A DNA stretch of 64,000 nt from Polytrichum commune (taxonomy: Eukaryota > Streptophyta > Polytrichopsida > Polytrichales > Polytrichaceae). The first letter of the stretch is position 1; every line of letters begins with the position of its first letter. Shown one piece after another: positions 12,340 through 23,990 of the stretch. The stretch covers positions 33,542,001 to 33,606,000 of the forward strand of contig OX485806.1 of the NCBI GenBank assembly GCA_950295325.1, in the 5' to 3' direction. The position numbers were made by a program, and so were the translations under genes. The notes under the pieces are model-generated. The model had not been told where the DNA came from. It was given only the letters and a program-made list of their open reading frames with translations, and searched no databases.

Positions 12340-13321
12340 TGTCCCAACCCTTGCTAGTCCCCCTTGACAATCTTGCCAATTTTCAATTCTAGCAAAGGTT
12401 ACGAGCGCTAACCATTCGCATTCCGCCATGCTAATGGTTAGCTCCTCCTGCCCCGGACCATATAGTTCATAGGAGAGGAACCAATCCTCCTACTTTACTT
12501 TCGGGACTCACCCCTTAATCGGTAACCAATTCCCAAATGTGGACTTCCATCCATGGAAGTCCAATCCTATGTTGATCATCGCATTGCCGGAGCAACACTA
12601 CAACAACCCGAACCATACTAGGCAACTATGGCCTCACATTGGGCCAATGCCCATGGAGGCCGTGCCGTTCGGCCTCGGGTGGGTAAGGCCACACCACCTC
12701 ACCCATATAAGCCTCTAGGACTTTACGCGGGGCCCCTACCCCACCGTCAACCAACCTCTTGTCTCTCTACCAAGAGTTGGGGCCAAGTGGAAATTTTCCT
12801 TTAGCTGCTGGGCCTAGAACCCCCCCAGCAGCTTCAGACCATCATAACTTCCTTGTATGATGTCCAATCATAACAACTAACCACTCCATCTTCATCTACG
12901 CTTCACGTAGATGCCGATGGACTCCTCACTTGCCCCATTCGGGCAAGTCTTGGGGAAGTTATGCCTGTTTGAACCTTGGCAGTCCCGGGAATCACTCCCA
13001 GGCACTGCTGTACCAGGGCGCTGTCCCGGGACAGCGCCTCACTCAAATGGCCATAACTCCTAGCTCACACCTCCGATTGAGGTGTTCTTGAGCATTCTAG
13101 AATCTTCACGCCATAAGCTACGCATAGCTCATGGCCTTACCCTTGTGCCTCCTAGTCTCCGTGGGTGGGAGGCGTTCCCAACGCCCGGGGCCCGGGGCCC
13201 TCACCCACACTAGGATCACTTGGGCCCTCTCACCAACGGCGCCACAAGTCCCGGGTGTCACTCCGGGGTCCCCCTTGTGTCCATGGTGTTTCGGGCACTC
13301 CTCATGGAGAGGTGCGCGACA
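12340..13321. mobile_element. solo LTR of 982 bp with 5-bp target duplication inside the gypsy integrase region
   Basis: The block begins TGTCCCAACCC and ends GTGCGCGACA. The 5-bp sequence GCATA flanks it at 12335-12339 and 13322-13326. Integrase-coding sequence of the host relic lies on both sides. The LTR includes a palindrome GGCGCTGTCCCGGGACAGCGCC-like block near 13017-13038. A related partial copy lies inverted at 15118-15692. No other part of its parent element is visible here. Confidence 0.85.
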
Positions 13322-14330
13322 GCATAGGCTTTTCTCAAAGGATGGTTGAAGCACCACGGGTTGCCAAGAGTGATTGTGTCGGATCAAGATCCAAAGTTCA
13401 CAAGTGCATTTTCAATGCACTTCTCTAAGGAGGTCGGAATGAAACTAAGGTTTAGCACGGCCTTACATTCCCAAATGAATGGGAAAACGGAGTGTATGAA
13501 TGGAGTCTTGAAGCAATACTTGAGGAACTTGGTGGGGGCAGACCAAGGAGATTGGGCTAACTATGTGGGTCGAGCGGAGTTTAGTTACAATGTAACCACG
13601 CACTTGGCGACCAAGGGTTTGTCTTTCATGATGGCTTTTGGAGTGCGTTCCAACCTACTAACCTAGCTCTCGAGGGGGCACATTCAACACTAAAGTTCAA
13701 CCAAGATGGTGAGGACTTGGCCAAGGAGCGTAAACAAGTCTTGGAGATGACCAAGTTGTTGGTGGAGAAAGTCCAAGAGCGCTACAAAGAGCAAGTCAAT
13801 GCCAGAATACGCGAAGTGGAGATTGAGGTGGGCCAAAAGGTGTTGTTGAATGTGAACAACTTCACTTAGCCCGAAGGCCTCACTCCAAAGCTCATGTTCA
13901 AAATTGGAGCTCCGTTTCCCATTATGGAACAAGTGTTCAATGACATGTAAAAGTTGGAATTACCGCCCGAGATCAAAGTGCATCCAACATTTCATGTCTC
14001 ATTACTAAAGCCATTTAAGGAAGACACCTTGTGGCCCGATCACAAGTAAGTGATTAGGCCACCTCCCGACCTTGTGAAGGTCATTTGGAACATGAGGTAA
14101 GAGGGCATCCTCAAGTGTAGGAAGCCCAAGTGAAAAGGAAAGAAAAATGTACAAAGGGTTACTTGGTGAAATGGTGAGGATACCATGAGAAAGAAACCGC
14201 TTGAGTAGTGGCAAGAGACATGATGAACGCCAAGGAATGGGTGAAGCACTTTGAAGAAACTAAGGCTAGACATTCCAATTAAAAGAAACGTAGGCATTGA
14301 TGAGGACATCAATCTCCTTTAGTAGGGGAG

Positions 14331-15117
14331 TGACGCTAGTAGCACACTTAGCTTGGAGGCTAATTACTCCACAACATGTACTTGTTCTTTGGCTTAAGGC
14401 AATAAAGTTCAACTTTAGTGGTGCAAAGAGAAAAGTATAAGATAAGGTCCTAGTCTTATACTTGTGCTTGGTTAGTGGAAGAGGGGGAATAGACATGCCA
14501 AACTAGGTTGGGTAAGCCGAGTAATTGGGGGCCATGGCTTGGAGGGGCCTTGAATAAAACCAAGAAACCTCTTAGCCGTGGGCTTGTCCGGGCGGGGGCA
14601 AGGTGATGGCGCGTGCTCATAAAAGTGTTTCCTGCGAGCTAATGATACTTGGCGCATGGGAGTCATGAACCCATGTCTCGAAAGAGCAAAGTGGGAACCG
14701 AGTCGGGCGGGACTTGGCATCACCCCCGTGCAATCGATGCGTAGCTTAACAATGGAAAGCCATCTCGGAGTTAGTTGCAACCGAGACAACTTAGTGGAAG
14801 CGTTGAGGTCTCGCCTAGGTGTGTCATGTTAGGCTAGTGAAGCCTAACGGGGGAGGCCCCAAAGGAGGGGCAACCCAAGTGAGTCCCAAAGTAGGTGGGT
14901 CTAGTGTAGGTTGGGTCCTTGGAGGAGAGATCCAAGGTTGCTAACAAACCACCCAGGAACGACACCTTTGGGACTATGCCAAATTTGAAGATGCATTGTG
15001 GGGGTCGCGCCCTAAGGTAAACACAATGTTGTACCATAGAGGATGGCAACTTGAGAATTGGTGTGCCGACTACGAGTATAGTCAATGAGGGCATCGACTC
15101 CATTTGGTGGGGGTGAG
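14331..15117. other. possible 3' LTR sequence of the gypsy relic and unassigned sequence
   Basis: Sequence directly after the purine tract starts TGACGCTAGTAGCAC and could be LTR. I found no partner LTR in the window to prove it. The short open frames here are not supported as genes. Confidence 0.35.
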
Positions 15118-15692
15118 TGTCGCGCACCTCTCCATGAGGAGTGCCCGAAACACCATGGGCACAAAGGGGACCCCCGAGTGACACCCGGGACTTGTGGCGC
15201 CGTTGGTGAGAGGGCCCGAGTGATCCTAGTGTGGGTGAGGGCCCCGGGCATTGGAAACGCCTCTCACCCACGGAGACTAGGAGGCACGAGGGTAAGGCCA
15301 TGAGCTATGCCTAGCTTATGGCATGAAGATTCTAGAATGCTCAAGAATACCTCAATCGGAGGTGTGAGCTAGGAGTTATGGCAATTTGAGTGGGGCGCTG
15401 TCCCGGGACAGCGCCCTGGTACAGCAGTGCATGGGAGTGATTCCCGGGACTGCCAAGGTTCAAGTAGGCATAACTTTGTCAATACTTTCCTGAATGGGGC
15501 AAGTGAGGAGTCCATCGGCATCTACGTGAAGCGTAGATGAAGATGAAGTGGTTGTTTGTTAGCATTAAACATCATACAAGGAAGTTATGATGGTCTGAAG
15601 CTGCTGGGGGATTCTAGCCCCAGCGGCTAAAGGAAAATGCCTACTTGGCCCCAACTCTTGGTAGAGAGACAAGAGGTTTCTTGACGGTGGGG
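15118..15692 (-). mobile_element. partial inverted copy of the 12340-13321 LTR family
   Basis: Reading the minus strand, this block matches about the last 590 bases of the solo LTR at 12340-13321. It includes the CCCGGGACAGC palindrome and the terminal GTGCGCGACA (plus-strand TGTCGCGCAC at 15118). Identity is roughly 90 percent by eye. The match ends near 15692, so the copy is incomplete at the LTR start. With its partner it forms a pair of about 590-bp inverted arms around 13322-15117. Confidence 0.8.
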
Positions 15693-17009
15693 TAGGGAAC
15701 AATGTTGGGAATTACTGAAGGGATATGCCTGGTTTGCTAGCCAATAAGTGAAGGTTTAGTTTGGTATCAATTAGTTGTTGGAGGTGGTGCAGATGGAAGG
15801 TAGTGTTGCGCCTGCGATAGGTGCTTGGAGTGATGGTGCAAGATAAGACCTAGGAAACTCCTTGAAATATGAGGTAGTCAGGTTGGGTGTTGTGACGACA
15901 ATGAATGTAGCTCAAGTATTTGTAAATACTTGTATGTCTTAATAAAATGGTGTCACGGACACTACTCTAGCCTCAATTGGCGTGGATGTAAGCACATGTG
16001 AGAGTGATCAGCTAGTATTAGTGAGGAGAAGAGTTCCCACCCGGAGTAGGATGCATTTAAAGAGTGGGGAAGATTCTTGCTCACAACACTTATAATTAAT
16101 TTATGGTCAATATTTTAAACATCCTATCTTAAATAAATGGTGATTTAATCTTTAATGCCTCTGAGGATGAAAAATTATTGTTACGACATCAATATTGAGG
16201 GTGTTAATCTAGCCATGTAACTACTCACGGCGTATTGAACCTTGAATAAAACAACGTATAGGATTAATTTATATATATATATATATATATATATTTGGCA
16301 TTAGTATGACATGTTGTCGTAGACAAAGCTAAGGTTTGTGAAACTCTTTTTTATTTTTTAAATCGTAAAAATAATTATATATTTTAAAAAATGCCTGATT
16401 AATATTTGAATAACCATAAAGGTACTAGATTTAAAATAAATACCTTATAACTATTATTACTAAAAAATTATTCGTGTTACAATTAATATGTCTTTTTCCC
16501 TCTCTTTTTATGATTTAATTTTTCTCATTTGATAAAGGTCATGAGCAAGATCCACAAGCACATGTTCAAAAATATTTTAATATTGTTGTTACGAGTTTGA
16601 TCAATGATGATCATTGTGTGTGTATGTATGTCTGTGCGTTTCTTTTGAAGTTTTTTATTTATTTATATACCTTGAAATATAAAGTCCTTGATCGATTGTG
16701 GTCTAATTCTACTGCTTTTTTTTATATGAATTTTTTTAAGTGACACGTTTTTACAAAATTGGAGTCTATTATAGATCAATGTGAGCCCAAATAAGGTGCC
16801 CACATGTGTGTTAAACCTTAAAAGTTATTAGGATTTGATTTTGAAATTATTTTAGTTATTCAAAAAGATAAAAAGAGTGAGACGTTGAGTTTGGGTTTGA
16901 GTTGAGTTAAAGAATTACGAGGGAGTTACTTTGGGTTTGAGGATTAGAAGTTTTGATTTGGGAATTAAGTAATTGGGGTTAAAGCTTAGAGTCAATAGAG
17001 ATAGGATTT
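15693..17009. other. gene-free, includes an (AT)n tract
   Basis: No gene is supported. An (AT)12 microsatellite runs from about 16270 to 16294. Sequence near 15900-16060 (paired TACTTG with AATAAA, then GGAGAAGAGTTCCCACCCGG) resembles 18260-18410 loosely and may be LTR debris. Confidence 0.45.
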
Positions 17010-18440
17010 AAGTTAGTATTTGTTTTAGGTTGGTGGATTGGGCAAAAGTATTGTTCGTTTTAGGAGCAGAGTTACACTGATTAGAGGGGGAGGGGCTGCT
17101 GTCCAAAGAGATTAGGTTCCAGAACTGCGGAGGGCAAGGGGGGAGGCTCTGAAGTCGAGCGGCAGGTGCTAAGAATTCTCTCTCTCCTGGTTGAATGTGT
17201 GCGTCGAGAGGCTGGGCGGCGGAGCCCAAGGCATCTGATGTGAGGGCGAGACAGGCTGCAACAAAGATGGTGGATGCTAAAACCAGATAGTGAGAATCCT
17301 GGGGGGCTACAGGCGATTCGGTGGTTGGGTTGTGAGTTGATTTATTGGGATTGGGTTGAAGGGAATTGGCAGCTCCCCGGGAGTGAGGCAGCCAGTCCAT
17401 GAGGCCTGGCCTCGGACGAATCTAAGGCCAGTGAAGCAAGGGTGATTGATTGAACAGGATAACACACATGAGGCGGCCAGAAGGCAGGCTGCATTGTAAG
17501 GAATTCGAGGAATGCAACTGCTTAGGAACTAGTGATAAGCACTGCCGGTAACTGAGGTGAGATCAGGGCCAGAAACGCATCACTGCAAAAAGGCGGGGAC
17601 TCGGCCTTGAGGACAGTACTGGTTGATTTTGAAGGGCAAGGAGAAAGGTGAAGAGGAGAGCAGTCCCTTGGTGCGGGGGCAGAGTCCCACTGGGCGAGGC
17701 AGCCAAGGAGTGGAGCAGTAAGCGTCGTTTATGACCCACCTACAAGGTTACTGCTGAATTCCAACACTGGATTAGAGTTAGATTCAAAAGGGAAACCGAG
17801 GCATACTGGGCTAAAGACTTTCCGATCGCCGTTGCAAAACGTTGGCTGTGTCCAGCGCTTCGGTGGGACTGAGTGGGTGGGTTCCTCGGACAAGAGAGCA
17901 GTTGGAGCCAGCTGACAGGTAGAAGGTGCCACGTGGGCTTGGGCGGCCAAGGCCAACCGAGAGGACCAGGGGGATCAACACCAGAAGCCTTCCGGTTGCC
18001 GGCACTACAGTTGTGAAACACGGTACTTGCTGGGTTAAAGAGTTAACTAGTGAGGCAGGGGAACTTAGGGGACGGGTGTGAGCTCACATTGGTTAGAGGG
18101 GTAGGTTTAGATTACCGCCTTGTTAATGAAGCGGGGTTAAGTGTGGCATTAAGCCAATAATGACTTGGCATTAGTACATTAGGATTTGAGGATAGCAAGG
18201 GTAGGAGGGTTTATGGTTTATGATTGGCATGTAACCACTAATGAGCACATGGTAGTAGAGTATTTATCAATACTTGAATCCTGGGCCAATTAAATAAAGG
18301 TTGTGTGCTAATGACTTGTGTTGAATAGGCGGAACACTCAGTGTGATAGTTAGCAAGGAGAAGAAATGGCATGTTGACCTTAGACGTCCACCCGGACTAC
18401 GACGCATAAGGGTGGGGGTTTAGGGCTGACAATCAACGTA
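17010..18440. other. GC-richer block of unknown nature
   Basis: This 1.4-kb block is visibly richer in G and C than the AT-rich sequence on both sides. It ends with an AATAAA-containing segment and a CCACCCGGACTACGACGC motif. Open frames on the minus strand are short and have no recognisable domain. LTR or non-coding retroelement debris is the likeliest reading. A non-coding RNA gene cannot be excluded. Confidence 0.35.
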
Positions 18441-20641
18441 ATGCATTTATTAAATCAGTTCAATTAAAATGAAAAGAAGATGAGACTATCACGGGGATTA
18501 TACGATGCTTCAAGTTGGTGGAAGATAAATGCAACCTGACTTGGCTAGAAGAAAATACCATTATTGGATTCTTTTTTAAAGTATTGCAAGAATGAATGTT
18601 GGGCGGATGCTAATGCAACGACTGATAACTTGAAAATTGTTGTTCTTCGAGTTATGAAGAAGTTATAGATCTTATTATGATTATTTTAATAAATAAATTT
18701 GTTTTTGATAAATGTAGACAATTAATGTTAGTGGATTCTAAATTGATTATTTAGGATGGGCTAACCTTAATTTAATTTATATTATGAAATATTAGATTAA
18801 TTGGATAAATACATAAGTTGGTTTGGATAATAATGAATCTAGATTATTCAGTTAAGATTCAAACTCATCTTCAACTTTGACAAGCCTTGGATTTTAAGAA
18901 AGCCAGTATCAAAACAAGCACTCCTTACAAAAATTTGTGACTAGATCTTAATGCTTTTACAGACCTTTGAATAATAAAAATTTGAGGCAATGACCAAAGA
19001 AAATGAAGAAAGTCCGAGGTGGAAAAACAAAAGTGCAAATCATAAGGTCATCGGAGACTAAAATAAAAGAAAATTTATTTTGAATTATCATATATATTAT
19101 TAATACAATTAAAAACTAAACATATATATATATATATATAATCAAATTTATTTATATGTTAGCGATAATATTATTAATTTATTAGTATTTTTAAAATTGT
19201 TATTTAATACTAATGTATATATCATAATATTTGTGTGTATTATTTTGAAATATTTATCTTCTTTTGATATTTTAATAGAATATGTGTAATCCTTTATTTC
19301 AATACTATATGAAAAACAAATCATATATGATTTTTCTTTAATTTTTTAAAATAACACCAATAAAAAAAATTAAACACAAAACAATAACTTGTATAAAATT
19401 GTCTAAATAACTTTAATGTTAGAAAATATCAGATTTTTTTTGCCTTTACTAAAGATAGTTGAAATATTGGTCATGGTAATGAGATCTTTGAAGTCTTCAA
19501 ACTTTTTGATTTCAAAACTTTTGATGTGGTTAAATCTTTAAATCAAACTTAATTGATATAGTCATTTCATAATGACTTGAGATAATAAATTATATATATA
19601 TATATATATATAAAGTATTCTAAATTAACATGATACAAATAAGAATTCTAGGCAAATTCATAGACATGTTTACATTATCTATGGTGTATAAACTAATCGC
19701 CACCGAACCAATAGGCTTAAGTTATATTCAGTCTTCTAAATAATGTCATTCTATATCTTAAAAATAAATTCTAATAATATACCGATATAAAGTTGTCAAA
19801 TAATGATTATCCTCTCATGCATAAAATATTTTCCTAATAATATTTTAATGATTTTGTTTTAAATATTCTCTCAAATTAATCATTTGACAATTGCAGTCTT
19901 CTCTACAAATATTTGGGTCATGGATATTCTATCAAAAAGTGACTCATATAACACCTTATCATATTTTTCGTAGTTGTTGACAAACTTATTTTTGTGGAAG
20001 TTGAACATTGAATTTTAAAATTGGTCTCATAAGTGGTCGCAAATCATAAAATATTTTTAATACTTATACAAATTTCAATGAAAGTAATTCAAAACTATGA
20101 ACTAAATTTGAATTTTGGAATTATTTTAAAGATCAAGAAATTTTTGAAACCATACTTATTTACAAAGCCACATAATTTTTTTTTGATAAAATCAATCTAA
20201 AAAATAATTGTATATTTAAAAAGATGGTGCAAATGGTGGTATTGAATAAATACTTATCAAAATCTTATGGAATATATGATAAAATTACATTAAATTGGTG
20301 ATTTTCTATTGAAAAATCTAACCATGACCTCATACGTATAATAAATTCAAAAGATATAAAAATTCCAGCTTAAAATACTTAAGGTCTTGAAATTTACATC
20401 GAAAACCAGATCTAGCAATTTTTGTTTAGCATCTTTCAATGATAAATTTAAACATCTTATCTTGGTATTATATGAGCATTTAGCACAATCATAGAGGTCA
20501 CAATGAAAAATCATTTAATTTAGAAAATATTTTGCTATTATATTTAGGCGTTTGACCAAAAAACTATGGTTTTGAGGTATTAGAGGATTTTGTGTTCTAC
20601 TTTACCATGCTTGTACCCAAGTGACAAAAATGCATCAAAAT
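18441..20641. other. gene-free, very AT-rich
   Basis: Nothing coding is seen. (TA)n tracts occur near 19119-19141 and 19590-19612. The stretch is dense in stop codons on both strands. Confidence 0.6.
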
Positions 20642-20702
20642 TCTTTGGATGAAACCCATTTTAATAAACATTCTTCACATCAAAATGGGTTTCATCCGAA
20701 GA
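20642..20702. repeat. near-perfect 21-bp inverted repeat, 19-base loop
   Basis: The left arm (20642-20662, core GGATGAAACCCATTTT) and right arm (20682-20702, core AAAATGGGTTTCATCC) pair over 21 bases with a single mismatch that would be a wobble pair in RNA on one strand. The loop is 20663-20681. The arms are too long to be chance in this context. They could be the core of a small foldback element or of a short hairpin RNA. No extended stem beyond the 21 bases was seen. Confidence 0.7.
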
Positions 20703-23240
20703 CCTTTTATGGAAAAACTAAAATTGGTATTTTGGACATCTCTCATATATACAATGATTTCATCACCACTCATCAAAAAATTTTAATTTTTTTTATAAAA
20801 GATGAATGTTTCTATCCTCTCAAAACATATATTCAAGCAACATAACAATAAATGGGAGACTTCTAAAGCACACACGGATAGGAAGTGAATGGATGGGGGA
20901 AGTAGACAAGTCCAACCCAAGCTGGAAATATTCAAGTTGTGGAATACATCCAAAGACCATTGAGGCACATTTTGTACTATTATGAACTTTTCTTGGAGGA
21001 CACAAAATTTTAAATAAATATAAATGTCCAAAAAAGTATGAAATCACGAATAAGAATGTATGTGATCCAAAATATTTTTCTAGATTTTTTCATAAATTCA
21101 TAAATTTTCATAAATTTTCTAGATCTTTTGAGTGTTCTCCCTTTGAGGATGCTCTTAGTTGATGCATTCCAAAGCTCCAAACAACGAGGTTGTGTGGGGG
21201 AGGTGGCCAAACCTGACCCCACCATCAAAGATTAAAATTGATTGAACATAGTACACACCCTAGAAGATACCCCAACAAAACCAGGAGCACCCTTAGAGGA
21301 AAACCATTTAAAATATAAATAAATAATATAATCCCAAAAAATCTCGAATCCGAGATTTTTTTGAGAATTCATACTTTCTTTTGGATTTTTTTTGTTTTTT
21401 GGTATTGTCTACCCCTCGAGGTTGCTCCTAGTTTGTGGATACAAAAGTTGCAGACAACGAGGTTGGAAGGAGGAGGTGGCCAAGCCCAAGCCCACCAACA
21501 AAGAATAAAACAACAAAGGTTTGAGGTTACATAACTTGGTTGTTAGAGCTTCGACCTCGAACGCTGTTGGTGGTTGCCCAATTGCCTTCCCTCTCTACAC
21601 CATTGTTGACCCCTCTATTTCGTTATCACCTCCCTCCTGGTGACCATCCCCTCGACCCACTACGCCAGCTACTTCCTGTGCTCTAGCAAAGGCCTCCTTT
21701 CCCACTCCAAAAGTGCCTCCTCCGTCCACCTCCATCAATCCCCTTTTACTCCCAATTCCTTCTTCTTTGCCTTTTCCTCCTCACTCCAAAGTCACCTTCA
21801 CAATGAGGAATGTTTTAGGGTTTTGGGTGAGGTCATGTGGTTGAGGGCCTCCTATGTAGAAGGTGAGCCATATGGGGCCTATCATCCACATTCACCCCCA
21901 TTCCGAAAATGTTATAGTGCACCTTTCCAATGTCAATACAAGCTTGAAGATGTAGATCAAATAGAAAACCTTACATGTGCGAAGGTTTGTGTGTCCTCTT
22001 CATCATCATTTTCATATGATGGTTGTGCCATATCACTAACTTTGTCAATACAATTACCTCCAAAACTCCCAGGTTGCAATCCCCCATCGCCTTCAATATT
22101 CCCATCCATGTTCAAGTCAAAATTCATTACGTGCATGGTTCTACTAACATCACTCTCCTTTATTTTGCACATCATGCTCTCCATTTTGGACCTCATCAAT
22201 TGTTTGGAACAAAAGTACTTGTATGACGTCTTCCATTTTCTCTTTCCAATAATGGCATGATCATGATCTTGCATTTGAGTTCTATACACTAATGCCCTAT
22301 GTGAGTTTGATACACTTGAAAAGAACCAAGAAAGATTCTCTCTTATGCATTGAGCATTGTCATGTTTAAGGTTATATGTTTATTTTTCTTACATCTAACT
22401 AAATTTGGAACAAGCTATTGTCTGGCTCTATTTCCTTCATAGGGATGTTTGCATTCATCATGCATGATTAAAAATACGATATTTCAATCAATTTTTTTTT
22501 CATGATAAAAATTGACATTGGTGGTATTTATAACATGTATTTCATCACCATGATACATAGGATTCTATTAACCCCTAAATGCTCAAGCCTTCACATTCTA
22601 TTTTCAGGCATCTCTAACACTAGTGTTGAACATTTCTGTTATGTAGCAAAATAGAGTTTTTTCTTTTCAAATTCAACCGTAAGGATGTGAACTACATTGC
22701 CACGTATCCTTTCTTGGAAAATTTCAAGTCAATTGGACCACATTATCTAGGTCAAATTGTCATATGAACATGGCCTTCTTCTGGGGGGGGGGGGGGCACC
22801 TAGAGAAAACTACAATTGTTTTTTTGTTTCATGACCATTTTGGTCATGATGCTAATTTTAAGTATGTTTTGTAGATGACAAATGAGCTACTCCCAAAAAT
22901 TTGGGTTTTTTTGAGAAAATTTAGATGAAGTCCATCACCCTTAAAGTTGAAGGGTCACATGAGGTCATTTTGGGGAGATTTCCCTTTTTTCCATGGAGCA
23001 AGCAATGTACAACATGGAGGGAGATGTATTTGAAACAATCTTAATGCTAAAAAATAGGAGTGAGGATGCTAAAGAACAAGAGTGTTTTACAACCATGTAT
23101 CGATTGTGACCCACATTGACTTGACAAAGTAAACTACTCAATTCCTCACCCCAACACTAAGGCAAAAAGGTCATGCATGGAATAGTCTTTGAATTTTGTA
23201 GAGTATGGTGTGGCTAAAACCACATTAGTGTTAGAGATTG
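20703..23240. other. no supported gene; two loosely repeated blocks
   Basis: Two related blocks of about 90 bp lie at 21142-21235 and 21415-21512. They share CAACGAGGTTG, GGAGGTGGCCAA and CCCACCA.CAAAGA. A minus-strand frame of 110 residues (21957-22289) has mixed composition that could be a protein fragment, but it matches nothing I recognise. A poly(G) run lies near 22782-22796. Confidence 0.4.
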
Positions 23241-23990
23241 TTAGAGATTGATTGTTTTGCTTCTTAGTGGTACATTGCACGATTGCCACCCAATTCTGCC
23301 AAAAAATGTTAGATGATGCAAGCTAATACAAGAACTTTGCGAATGCCAATGTTGGAATTGGAAAACATGGCACCCCAACCCCACATACAAGGATATGAAG
23401 AAGGAGTATTGCTCCACCAACAACTTTGGTTTTTCCTTGACGACATCAGGCATTGTGTGAGTGGCAACAAAAATAAATATGTGTTGGACTGGCTTATAAT
23501 ACCCAACACATTGTTGGTGCATAATGGCACTAATTTATCAAGGGAAGAGGTGTTGGCGCTTGCGGACGTTGGATTTCAACTACAATAAGGGAGGCACTTT
23601 CACCTTGTCATAGGTTTCAACAAGTGCAACCTTCCCCATCCCTTGGTCGTATTTATGTGTGCCACCAAATTCAAATGCCCACCCAACCTCCAAGTTTGGG
23701 AAATAATGCATCTCATGGTCGCAAACTAATGGCACCGACAACAAATTACATGAACAAATGGAAGAGTGTTGGACTCATGGACGGTTATTATGTGGTTGGA
23801 GTCATTGCCATTCCATACATAGGGTTTGGATTGTTAATCAACATCGTCTCCAAGGAGGACATTGCATATCGTGTCACAATTGGCAACATTTTGTATTGCA
23901 CATGTCCGGACATCACAACAATGTCCTTTCAATGTTTGGGAAAGAATTCCACATGGTTGAGAATGTTAGTGAGTAACTTCTATTGATGTG
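23241..23990 (+). pseudogene. diverged relic of the SWIM-finger transposase family, C-terminal part only
   Basis: Two plus-strand pieces in different frames (about 23313-23588 and 23600-23986) follow the same order of conserved blocks as the transposase at 1-2262. The first piece has FLDDIRHCVSGNK, then GTNLSREEVLALADVGFQL (compare DDIDRCVKGTRRK and GTNL...ILALEAVGFQL). The second has YRVTIGNILYCTCPD (compare YQVTISSFMGCTCPA). The CTCP is the first half of the SWIM finger; the CxH half is lost. At least one frameshift separates the pieces. No intact transposase is present. The relic shows that this transposase lineage inserted here at least twice or was duplicated long ago. Confidence 0.65.

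Larger units (their letters stand above)
8217..14330 (+). mobile_element. broken Ty3/gypsy (chromovirus-like) retrotransposon relic, plus strand, split by two solo LTRs
   Basis: Parts recognisable in order are a piece of reverse transcriptase and its connection (around 8490, LVGLANYYHHFI), RNase H with a tandemly repeated segment (8566-9440), the integrase zinc-binding region (near 9950), the integrase core (12170-12339 and 13330-13670), and a chromodomain-like end (about 14080-14290). A purine-rich tract near 14320 suits a polypurine tract, so a 3' LTR may start near 14331. The 5' portion with gag and a 5' LTR is not seen. The copy is heavily broken, with well over ten breaks. It is clearly older than the two solo LTRs inserted in it at 10067-12126 and 12340-13321. 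Confidence 0.85.

Noticed and set aside
13118-15303. Several G/P-rich frames on both strands
   Set aside because: They arise from the GC-rich LTR copies at 12340-13321 and 15118-15692 and appear in both by homology of the LTR, not as proteins.
17008-17956. Minus-strand frames of 75-130 residues in the GC-richer block
   Set aside because: Proline/alanine-rich chance frames due to base composition; no conserved motif.
21640-22260. 206-residue plus-strand frame rich in S, F and L
   Set aside because: Low-complexity composition without a domain, overlapped by an opposite-strand frame of more protein-like composition. Neither could be tied to a family.
22782-22796. Poly(G) run as a possible regulatory site
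   Set aside because: Homopolymer with no gene nearby; nothing beyond composition supports a function.
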